Source: Sedimentisphaerales bacterium | GTDB taxonomy: Bacteria > Planctomycetota > Phycisphaerae > Sedimentisphaerales > SG8-4 | DNA length: 8,723 bases | Reading direction: 5' to 3' | Assembly: GCA_016932895.1 (NCBI GenBank) | Contig: JAFGCA010000833.1 | Coordinates: forward strand, 1-8,723 | Shown here: positions 1-5,043 of the stretch, piece after piece | How the letters are laid out: every line of letters begins with the position of its first letter | Position numbering within the stretch: the first letter of the stretch is position 1 | Made by a program: the position numbers and the translations under genes | Notes under the pieces: model-generated | The model's database searches: none | What the model was told of the DNA's origin: nothing | What the model saw: the letters and a program-made list of their open reading frames with translations, nothing else

Positions 1-37
1 CCGGACCGGCCCCGATGATACAAATCTCTGTCTTCAC
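1..37 (-). CDS. FAD/NAD(P)-binding oxidoreductase, N-terminal fragment
   Basis: Only the first 12 codons are inside the window, and the gene runs off the left edge. Reading from GTG (bases 37-35, minus strand) gives V-K-T-E-I-C-I-I-G-A-G-P. This is a short beta strand followed by the first glycines of a GxGxxG dinucleotide-binding loop, the usual N-terminus of FAD- or NAD(P)-dependent oxidoreductases (thioredoxin-reductase-like, geranylgeranyl-reductase-like and amine-oxidase-like families all begin this way). GTG is the only usable start, because the frame is closed by TGA at 70-68 and no ATG, GTG or TTG lies between. A GGAG (53-50) sits 12 bases upstream, a rather long spacing. It is divergent from the MgtC-like gene. 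The exact family and substrate cannot be told from 12 residues. Confidence 0.55.
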   Translation of the reverse strand, partial: MKTEICIIGAGP

Positions 38-159
38 AAGCGACTGCTGCTCCGTGGCCCCAAACTGTCATCTGCGCGAGCCGATCACCGAGTGCGACGG
101 CCCACCGTCCCATTCTCGCCGCCGTCTGCGGAGAAATCAACCCGCTTGCGATGCGTTGA

Positions 160-171
160 CCGGCATGCCGG
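160..171. repeat. 12-bp perfect palindrome in the divergent spacer
   Basis: CCGGCATGCCGG is a perfect inverted repeat with no spacer. It lies in the 200-base region between the left-edge oxidoreductase start and the MgtC-like gene. It overlaps the end of TTGACC (156-161), which resembles a -35 box, but the matching -10 (GCTCAT, 180-185) is weak. A regulator operator is possible but unproven, since short palindromes are frequent in GC-rich DNA. Confidence 0.3.
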
Positions 172-185
172 CACGGCACGCTCAT

Positions 186-205
186 GGCGCGGCGGACGCC
201 GCGCC
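186..205 (+). other. GC-only stem-loop upstream of the MgtC-like gene
   Basis: GGCGCGGC (186-193) pairs perfectly with GCCGCGCC (198-205) around a 4-base loop (GGAC), giving an 8-bp all-GC stem. It ends 20 bases before the AAAGGA ribosome-binding site. A T-run (220-224) begins only 14 bases after the stem, too far for a standard intrinsic terminator. In RNA it would be a very stable 5'-leader hairpin if transcription starts upstream of it. Whether it regulates anything is unknown. Confidence 0.35.
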
Positions 206-225
206 GCCAATGGTGAGACTTTTTG

Positions 226-231
226 AAAGGA
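226..231 (+). promoter_or_regulatory. Ribosome-binding site that sets the MgtC-like start
   Basis: AAAGGA lies 6 bases before ATG 238. The in-frame TTG at 223 and ATG at 232 overlap or abut this site, so ATG 238 is the best start. Confidence 0.6.
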
Positions 232-237
232 ATGACG

Positions 238-672
238 ATGCCGCTCTGGCAAACCTGTCTGATCAAGATTCTGCTGGCGACGGGGCTGGGGGCGGCCGTC
301 GGCTTCGAACGCCAGCTCAGCGGCAAAGTCGCCGGCATCCGAACGAACACGCTCATCTGTCTCGGGGCGGCGGTCCTGACGATCATCTCCGAGGAGATGG
401 GCTTGCGGCACAACGACTCGACGGCGCGCATCGCCGCCCAGATTGTCACGGGGGTCGGCTTCCTCGGCGCCGGTGTCATCATTCGCGACCGGGGCGGCGT
501 TCACGGCCTGACCACGGCCGCGACGATTTGGCTGGTCGCCAGCGTCGGCATCGCCGTGGGAGCCGGATTCTACTTCCTGGCCGTCGCGACAGCGGTCCTG
601 TCCATCATCATTTTGCTCGGCCTGAAACACTGGCCCACCCGCTCCACCGGCACGGACAAAGAGGAACACTGA
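238..672 (+). CDS. MgtC/SapB family inner-membrane protein (short form)
   Basis: The product is 144 aa and strongly hydrophobic, with about four to five predicted membrane helices. It carries the family signatures: G-F-E-R-Q followed by G-K-V-A-G-I-R-T-N-T (residues 22-38), then Q-I-V-T-G-V-G-F-L-G-A-G-V-I (68-81) and G-L-T-T-A-A-T-I-W (90-98). It is the short SapB-like version. The C-terminal ACT-like cytoplasmic domain of Salmonella MgtC is absent, and the protein ends in a charged tail (K-E-E-H). In Salmonella, MgtC is tied to Mg2+ starvation, ATP synthase and phosphate homeostasis. Short homologues in other bacteria mostly have no assigned role. Its position beside polyP genes makes a link to phosphate or ATP balance attractive, but this is inferred from context only. 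The gene ends 17 bases from the convergent ppk2 with no obvious terminator between them. Confidence 0.9.
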   Translation: MPLWQTCLIKILLATGLGAAVGFERQLSGKVAGIRTNTLICLGAAVLTIISEEMGLRHNDSTARIAAQIVTGVGFLGAGVIIRDRGGVHGLTTAATIWLVASVGIAVGAGFYFLAVATAVLSIIILLGLKHWPTRSTGTDKEEH

Positions 673-689
673 CACGCCGTCGGCGCCGC

Positions 690-1499
690 TCATTTCAGTT
701 TGATCTTCGAAAGGTCGGCTGGGGGTTCGGGGAACGCCATGCGGAGTTTCGCGAGATGTTTGACGAGAATCTCGGAGATGACGAGGTTGCGGAACCATTT
801 CTTGTTGGCCGGAATGACAAACCACGGGGCGTGTGCGGTGCTGCATTTGCCCAGGGCGTCTTCGTAGGCCTTGCTGTAGTCGGGCCAGTAACGCCTTTCC
901 TCGAAGTCCTTGGGGTTGGCCTTCCAGTGTTTCGTCGGGTCTTCGAGCCGGGCGCGGAATCGCTCGAGCTGTTCGTCCTTGCTGATGTGGAGGTAGAACT
1001 TCAGGATGTGCGTGCCGTTGAGCGCCAGGGTACGCTCGAACTCGTTGATCTGGTCGTAGCGCTTCGACCACACGGACCGGGGGACCATGTTGTGGACTCG
1101 CACGATGAGGACGTCCTCGTAGTGCGAGCGATTGAAGATGCGAATCTCGCCTTTACGCGGTGCGGCCCGGTGGATGCGCCAGAGGAAATCGTGGGCCAGC
1201 TCTTCCTCGGTGGGCGTCTTGAAGGAGACGACCTTGCAGCTCTGCGGATTCAGCGGTCCCATGACGTGCCGAATCGTTCCGTCCTTGCCGCCGGCGTCCA
1301 TGGCCTGGAGCACGATCAGGACGGACCGCTTGTTCTCAGCGTACAGGAGGTACTGCAGCTCAGCCAGGCGCTCGCGGTTTTTCTCCATCCGTTTCCGGGC
1401 CGATTTCTTGTCGGCGACGTCGGCGGTATCGTCCGGGTCCCATCGCGCCAGCTTGACTTTCGCGTCCGGTTTGACTTTGAATCGCTCGCTGAAATTCAT
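690..1499 (-). CDS. ppk2: Polyphosphate kinase 2, class III-like (polyP:nucleotide phosphotransferase)
   Basis: This 269-aa cytoplasmic enzyme transfers phosphate between polyP and nucleotides. The PPK2 fold shows a Walker A loop D-A-G-G-K-D-G-T-I (residues 68-76), a Walker B-like segment I-F-N-R-S-H-Y-E-D-V-L (121-131), and a lid helix region E-R-R-Y-W-P-D-Y-x-x-A-Y-E-D-A-L (201-216). W-F-V-I-P-A-N-K-K-W follows near residue 226. Length and motifs match single-domain PPK2 enzymes. The DAGGKDGTI loop and the residues around FNRSHYEDVL closely resemble the Meiothermus ruber class III enzyme, as I recall it, which phosphorylates both NMPs and NDPs. The class III call is therefore likely, but substrate range is unproven. 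The start is well supported: AAGGGAGG (complement of 1507-1514) sits 7 bases before ATG, and a TATAAT box lies further upstream. It is divergent from the polyP operon that contains ppx and ppk1, so it probably acts as the polyP-consuming, nucleotide-recharging arm. Confidence 0.95.
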   Translation of the reverse strand: MNFSERFKVKPDAKVKLARWDPDDTADVADKKSARKRMEKNRERLAELQYLLYAENKRSVLIVLQAMDAGGKDGTIRHVMGPLNPQSCKVVSFKTPTEEELAHDFLWRIHRAAPRKGEIRIFNRSHYEDVLIVRVHNMVPRSVWSKRYDQINEFERTLALNGTHILKFYLHISKDEQLERFRARLEDPTKHWKANPKDFEERRYWPDYSKAYEDALGKCSTAHAPWFVIPANKKWFRNLVISEILVKHLAKLRMAFPEPPADLSKIKLK

Positions 1500-1572
1500 G
1501 GCAAAACCTCCCTTTTATCGCGGCCATGCGGCGCCCGGCGATCTGTTCGGCTCGGCAGGCGAATTTGGCCGT

Positions 1573-1578
1573 ATTATA
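1573..1578 (-). promoter_or_regulatory. Putative -10 box of ppk2
   Basis: The minus strand reads a perfect TATAAT here, standing out in otherwise GC-rich DNA. It would place the transcription start near base 1566 and give a leader of about 67 bases before the ppk2 ATG. No good -35 hexamer exists at 16-19 bases: the nearest, TTCCGC (complement of 1598-1603), matches TTGACA at only two positions. An activator-dependent promoter, or no promoter at all, therefore remains possible. The same AT patch also reads TATTAT on the plus strand (1572-1577). Confidence 0.4.
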
Positions 1579-1705
1579 TCGGATGGCCGGGGCGGACGCG
1601 GAACGGAATCTGCGGCAAAAAGTCGATCGATTCGCCGCTTGACGCTGACACCCGTATCTGCCCAGGACCCAAAGCAATGATGCCCACGAGATTGCACAGA
1701 CACTT

Positions 1706-1721
1706 TCCGGGGCCTTCCGGA
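1706..1721. repeat. Short dyad with flanking ACTTT repeat upstream of the operon
   Basis: TCCGG (1706-1710) and CCGGA (1717-1721) form an inverted repeat around GGCCTT. ACTTT occurs directly on both sides (1702-1706 and 1721-1725). It sits just before the weak plus-strand promoter candidate, a reasonable operator position, but it is short enough to be chance. Confidence 0.2.
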
Positions 1722-1796
1722 CTTTGCCCTTGATTTTCGTTTCGGTGTGACCTACGCTGAAGCCGATGGATGGTAGGCAATGCGAACCAGGCAAAC

Positions 1797-1802
1797 GAGG
1801 GG
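1797..1802 (+). promoter_or_regulatory. Ribosome-binding site supporting GTG start 1808
   Basis: GAGGGG ends 5 bases before GTG 1808. The in-frame ATG at 1766 has no Shine-Dalgarno and would add 14 residues ahead of the first kinase beta strand (G-R-L-V-V-L-S-G-P), so GTG 1808 is preferred. Confidence 0.55.
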
Positions 1803-1807
1803 TGATT

Positions 1808-2548
1808 GTGGGACGTTTGGTTGTTCTTTCGGGTCCGTCATGTGTGGGCAAAGGGCCGCTTCGGGCGGGCCTGGAGAAGTTCTATCCGGTGCTGGCGGAC
1901 GGGCTCACGAAGCTCGTGCTGTACGACAGCCGGGCGCCGCGGCCGGGCGAGGTGGACGGCGTGGACTACCATTTCCGCAGCCGCGATTTCATCGAAGCAC
2001 TGCGCGAGAAGGAGAATTACTCGGTCTTCGAGGTTCGCGGCGACCTCCAGGCCCTGGACGTCGGCGAGCTGAGGCGCACGCTGGCCGGCACCGACGTCTT
2101 CTTCGAGGGCAATCCGTTCATCGGTTGCGGGCTGCTGGATTTCGTGCAGGAGAATCGCTTCGAGTGTCTCAGCATCTTCCTCTCTCCCTTGTCGCGCGAG
2201 GAAGTCCTCGAGCTGCGGATGCCGGAGAGACAGGTGGCACTGCCTGATTTCCTTGCGGACGTCATGCGGCGCAAGCTGCTGCGCCGCACGACGAAGCAGA
2301 AGGGGAATCTCTCCCTGAAAGATCTGGAGGACATCGAAACGCGGGCGGGCAGTGCGTATCGCGAGCTGCGAGAGGCATGGCGTTACGATGGTGTCATTCC
2401 CAACCACGACGGGGAAGACAGCGACAACTGGGACGCGTTCTATTATCCGCTCGGAGACGCGCGCAAGGCGCTGCTGGCTTTCGCAGCGGTGCTCGAGAAC
2501 AAGACGACGCCGCAGGTGGAAACGTGGGAACGGGACCTGGTGCCGTGA
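1808..2548 (+). CDS. Guanylate kinase-like protein with altered P-loop
   Basis: The product is 246 aa, longer than the roughly 200 aa of guanylate kinase (GMK). It opens with a P-loop G-P-S-C-V-G-K-G-P-L (residues 9-18), then the GMK-type acceptor-binding segment S-R-A-P-R-P-G-E-V-D-G-V-D-Y-H-F (41-56). Next come a V-F-E-V-R-G segment (73-78), D-V-F-F-E-G (96-101) where GMK has its Walker B strand, and S-I-F-L-S-P-L-S-R-E-E near residue 125. Arg42, Arg45 and Tyr54 fit GMP-phosphate contacts. Two things are odd. The Ser/Thr after the P-loop Lys, which helps hold Mg2+, is Gly16. A longer, charged helical section (about residues 137-195) replaces the compact GMK C-terminus. It may be a nucleotide kinase of changed specificity or a nucleotide-binding regulator. 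PhnN (ribose 1,5-bisphosphate kinase) is a related alternative, but the acceptor motif looks more like GMK. It is the first gene of the polyP operon, 67 bases before the CHAD gene. Family membership is fairly sure; activity is not. Confidence 0.75.
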   Translation: MGRLVVLSGPSCVGKGPLRAGLEKFYPVLADGLTKLVLYDSRAPRPGEVDGVDYHFRSRDFIEALREKENYSVFEVRGDLQALDVGELRRTLAGTDVFFEGNPFIGCGLLDFVQENRFECLSIFLSPLSREEVLELRMPERQVALPDFLADVMRRKLLRRTTKQKGNLSLKDLEDIETRAGSAYRELREAWRYDGVIPNHDGEDSDNWDAFYYPLGDARKALLAFAAVLENKTTPQVETWERDLVP

Positions 2549-2615
2549 GGCCTTTGTCTGCTTGGGCCGCGGCGCCGCCGGAAAACGCGTATGTTTGAAA
2601 CAGGGTATGGTGACC

Positions 2616-3665
2616 ATGGCTGCTGTTGATCCAAGCTGGCGGTTCCTGGCGTGTCGTTATTTGCGCGGGCAGCTCGAGAAGCTGACGAAGGAACTGCGGG
2701 GCGTGCGCCAGAACGACGACATCGAGTCCGTGCACCAGGCCCGGGTCGCCTCGCGTCGCATGCGCGCGGCGTTTCGGATGTTCGGCGATTGCTTCGAGGA
2801 CAAGAGGCTCGTCAAATGGCAGAAGCGGATCAAGATCCTGACGAAAGGCCTGGGTGCGGCCCGGGACAAAGACGTCCAGATCGATTTCGTGGAGACGTTT
2901 CGCCAGACGGAAGAGGCCGCAGAGAAGCGCAACCGCCCCGGATTGACGCGGTTGCTGTTGCGATTGCGGCAGGCCCGGGACACGCTGCAGCCGGAAGTGC
3001 TCAAGGCTTTGGAGAAGCTGGGCAAGGGCGATGTCCTGGCCGAGATGCACGGGGAGCTGGAGAGAATCCTCTTCACGTTGCGAAGTAGTGACGTGCCGTT
3101 GCAGAGCCCGGTCGTTTGGGCGCGCGGGGCCGAGCAGATTCACCGCCGGAAGCATGACCTGTTTGTCTGCGAGCACACGCTGGACGATCCCGGGGACCAG
3201 GTCGGCCACCACCAGATGCGCATTGCGGCCAAGCGGCTGCGCTACACGATGGAGATCTGCGATCTGGCCTACGAGGGAAAGCTCGCTCCGTTTATCAAGG
3301 GCGTCAAGAAGGTGCAGACTCTCCTGGGCGACGTGCACGATTGCGACGTATGGGTGGCGGACATCGGCGCGTTCATGGAGCGGGAGCGGCTGCGTACCAT
3401 CGACCATTTCGGGCACCCGCGTCCGTTTCTGCGTCTGCGTCCCGGCCTGACGCTGCTACGCACCGAGCGAGAAACCCACCGCCGGCGAACCTTCGCCGAC
3501 CTGGTCGCGTACTGGAAAACGCTGGAAGAAGAAGGCTTCTGGGATCAATTGGAAACCACGCTGCAACCGCGCGAGGAGGCAGCAGACAAGGATGCAGCCG
3601 AAAGACAGGATCAGCGCGTAGATGCCTCGGACGAGAAAGCCGAACAAGATCGCACTGCTCAGTGA
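2616..3665 (+). CDS. Stand-alone CHAD domain protein (polyphosphate-binding)
   Basis: The product is 349 aa, all-helical and rich in Arg, Lys and His. CHAD domains (conserved histidine alpha-helical domain) bind polyP through a basic channel and are found on polyP granules. The two-fold repeat of the fold is visible. The first half has V-H-Q-A-R-V-A-S-R-R-M-R (39-50) and L-G-A-A-R-D-K-D-V (79-87). The second half has H-H-Q-M-R-I-A-A-K-R-L-R-Y (198-210) and L-L-G-D-V-H-D-C-D-V-W (236-246). No CYTH triphosphatase domain, a common CHAD partner, is attached. The C-terminus, from about residue 317, is a low-complexity charged tail. For the start, AGGG (2602-2605) sits 10 bases before ATG 2616, while in-frame ATG 2607 and GTG 2610 are too close to it. 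The last 44 bases overlap the next gene in another frame, suggesting coupled translation. It probably tethers or chaperones polyP for the neighbouring enzymes (inference). Confidence 0.88.
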   Translation: MAAVDPSWRFLACRYLRGQLEKLTKELRGVRQNDDIESVHQARVASRRMRAAFRMFGDCFEDKRLVKWQKRIKILTKGLGAARDKDVQIDFVETFRQTEEAAEKRNRPGLTRLLLRLRQARDTLQPEVLKALEKLGKGDVLAEMHGELERILFTLRSSDVPLQSPVVWARGAEQIHRRKHDLFVCEHTLDDPGDQVGHHQMRIAAKRLRYTMEICDLAYEGKLAPFIKGVKKVQTLLGDVHDCDVWVADIGAFMERERLRTIDHFGHPRPFLRLRPGLTLLRTERETHRRRTFADLVAYWKTLEEEGFWDQLETTLQPREEAADKDAAERQDQRVDASDEKAEQDRTAQ

Positions 3666-4971
3666 CGTGCATGGGAACCTGCCGGCGCTGGAGGCGGTGC
3701 TTGCCGATGCTGCGGAAAACGGCGCGGGCGCGGTCTGGAACCTCGGCGATTTTTTGGGCTATGCGCCGTTCCCCAACGAGGTAATCCAGGCGTTTCGCGC
3801 GGCGGAGGCGGTGAACGTCGTGGGCAACTACGACCTCAAGGTTCTGGCGTTTGAGCAGAGGAAGGAGAAGTGGAAGCGCAAGAAGACGGCGGAGAAATAC
3901 GTGGCGTTTACCTGGAATCACGAGCACCTCTCGGCCGGGAGCCGGGCGTTCCTGGAGTCGCTGCCCGAGCAACGCCGCTGCGAGGTGAGCGGGCTGTCCG
4001 CTTTGCTGGTGCATGGCAGTCCGGCGTCGGTGGCCGAGCTTCTGGGCCGGGCGACGCCGGCGGGGCGTTTCCGCGAGCTGGCCGGGATGGCGTCGGTGGA
4101 TCTCGTCGCCTGCGGCCATTCTCACGAGGCGTTCGTTCGCCGGGTCGACGAGACGTGGTTTGTCAATCCCGGCAGCGTCGGACGCCCCGAAGGCGGTGAC
4201 TGGCGGGCTTCGTACGCGCTGCTGGACGTTGCGGACGGGAACCTGCACGTGGGACACCGGCGCGTCGCCTACGACGTCGAGCGGGTGGTCCGCGCCGTAC
4301 ATGCGGCGGGCCTGCCGGCCGAGTTCGCCGATGTCTTCCGAGAGGCCAGAAGCCTCGATCAACTCCGGGAGCGGACCGGCGGCGCGCTCGATGCCGTTCT
4401 GGCGCTGGCGAGACGCTGCGATTACGAATGCCAGCACACGCACCAGGTGACAACGCTGGCGCTGCAGATTTTCGATGAGCTGGCGACTCTGCACGAGATG
4501 GGGTCCGAGGAACGCTTCTGGCTCGAGTGCGGCGCCCTGCTGCACGACATCGGCTGGACCGAGGGCCCTCAGGGGCATCACAAGACGGCGCTTCGGTTGA
4601 TTCTGGCCGAGCCGGGACTGCCCTTTACGCTGCGGCAGCGCCACATCGTCGCCTTGATTGCCCGCTACCATCGTAAGGCCCTTCCCAGCGAGCAGCACAA
4701 GTATTTTCCGGACCTCAACCCGGAGGACCGGCACCGCGTCCGCATGCTGGCCGGCATTTTGCGCGTCGCCGACGGGCTGGACCGCAGCCACGCAAATCTG
4801 ATTCGAAAAGTGGCGTGCAAAGTGACCGATTCGAGCATCACGTTTCGTTGCGATGCCGACGGACCGGCCCAGTTCGAGGTGGAGGCGGCGACGAAAAAGG
4901 CCGATCTATTAGAAGGAGTGTTCGCAAGGCACGCCGCGATCCAGGTGTCGGTCGGAGCCGAGAGAAGTTGA
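3622..4971 (+). CDS. Metallophosphoesterase fused to a Ppx/GppA-type HD domain
   Basis: This 449-aa protein has two domains. Residues 9-205 form a calcineurin-like phosphoesterase of the YfcE type: S-D-V-H-G-N (14-19), G-D-F-L-G-Y (42-47), G-N-Y-D (68-71), V-H-G-S-P (130-134), G-H-S-H (165-168) and V-N-P-G-S-V-G-R-P (181-189). All expected metal ligands are present (Asp15, His17, Asp43, Asn69, His131, His166, His168). Residues of about 255-445 form an HD phosphohydrolase domain: His274, H-D (308-309), G-H-H-K (318-321), A-R-Y-H-R-K (347-352) and L-R-V-A-D-G-L-D (380-387). This half resembles the C-terminal half of the adjacent Ppx much more than generic HD proteins, and its HD pair is intact. 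ATG 3622 is the only start that keeps the first motif; AGGA (3607-3610) lies 11 bases upstream. The start overlaps the CHAD gene by 44 bases. It may be a polyP or nucleotide phosphohydrolase. The substrate is inferred from context only. Confidence 0.85.
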   Translation: MPRTRKPNKIALLSDVHGNLPALEAVLADAAENGAGAVWNLGDFLGYAPFPNEVIQAFRAAEAVNVVGNYDLKVLAFEQRKEKWKRKKTAEKYVAFTWNHEHLSAGSRAFLESLPEQRRCEVSGLSALLVHGSPASVAELLGRATPAGRFRELAGMASVDLVACGHSHEAFVRRVDETWFVNPGSVGRPEGGDWRASYALLDVADGNLHVGHRRVAYDVERVVRAVHAAGLPAEFADVFREARSLDQLRERTGGALDAVLALARRCDYECQHTHQVTTLALQIFDELATLHEMGSEERFWLECGALLHDIGWTEGPQGHHKTALRLILAEPGLPFTLRQRHIVALIARYHRKALPSEQHKYFPDLNPEDRHRVRMLAGILRVADGLDRSHANLIRKVACKVTDSSITFRCDADGPAQFEVEAATKKADLLEGVFARHAAIQVSVGAERS

Positions 4972-5043
4972 CGGGACCCTCCGAGCCTTGTAGATGACGT
5001 GGCGCAGCCTTCACGACCGAGAACGAAACGAGTGATTCAAGCT

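Larger units (their letters stand above)
1500..1807. other. Divergent intergenic region between ppk2 and the polyP operon
   Basis: This 308-base spacer shows no supportable gene; the reading frames crossing it lack family motifs. On the minus strand it holds the ppk2 ribosome-binding site (1507-1514) and a TATAAT box (1573-1578). On the plus strand a weak promoter candidate for the operon is TTGATT (1730-1735), a 17-base spacer, then TACGCT (1753-1758), which would start RNA near 1765. A small dyad (1706-1721) lies just upstream. I found no convincing Pho box (paired CTGTCAT-type repeats) here. Confidence 0.5.

Noticed and set aside
65..71. CTGTCAT, an exact half-site of the PhoB Pho box
   Set aside because: A Pho box needs two such repeats 11 bases apart. 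The neighbouring positions on either side do not match, so one half-site by chance is more likely.
186..224. Hairpin plus T-run read as an intrinsic terminator for an upstream gene
   Set aside because: The T-run starts 14 bases after the stem rather than directly at its base, and there is no plus-strand gene upstream in the window for it to terminate.
1624..1634. CGATCGATTCG self-complementary stretch in the ppk2 spacer
   Set aside because: It is too short and imperfect, with no relation to a promoter element, and is likely chance.
15..1733. Very long plus-strand open frame (572 codons) across the left third of the window
   Set aside because: It overlaps the MgtC-like gene in another frame and is antisense to ppk2, both of which carry clear family motifs. 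Its translation is Arg/Gly-rich with no recognisable domain, which is typical of a GC-rich shadow frame.
1766..1807. ATG 1766 as the start of the guanylate kinase-like gene
   Set aside because: There is no Shine-Dalgarno before it, and the extra 14 residues precede the first kinase strand. GTG 1808 has GAGGGG at a proper distance.
3373..4791. Minus-strand open frame of 472 codons opposite the CHAD and phosphoesterase-HD genes
   Set aside because: It is antisense to two genes with conserved motifs and shows no domain of its own. Long antisense frames are expected at this base composition.
4999..5043. GTG 4999 as the start of ppx
   Set aside because: The added 15 residues are basic and show no family similarity, and there is no ribosome-binding site. 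ATG 5044 gives a normal-length Ppx. It is not excluded outright.
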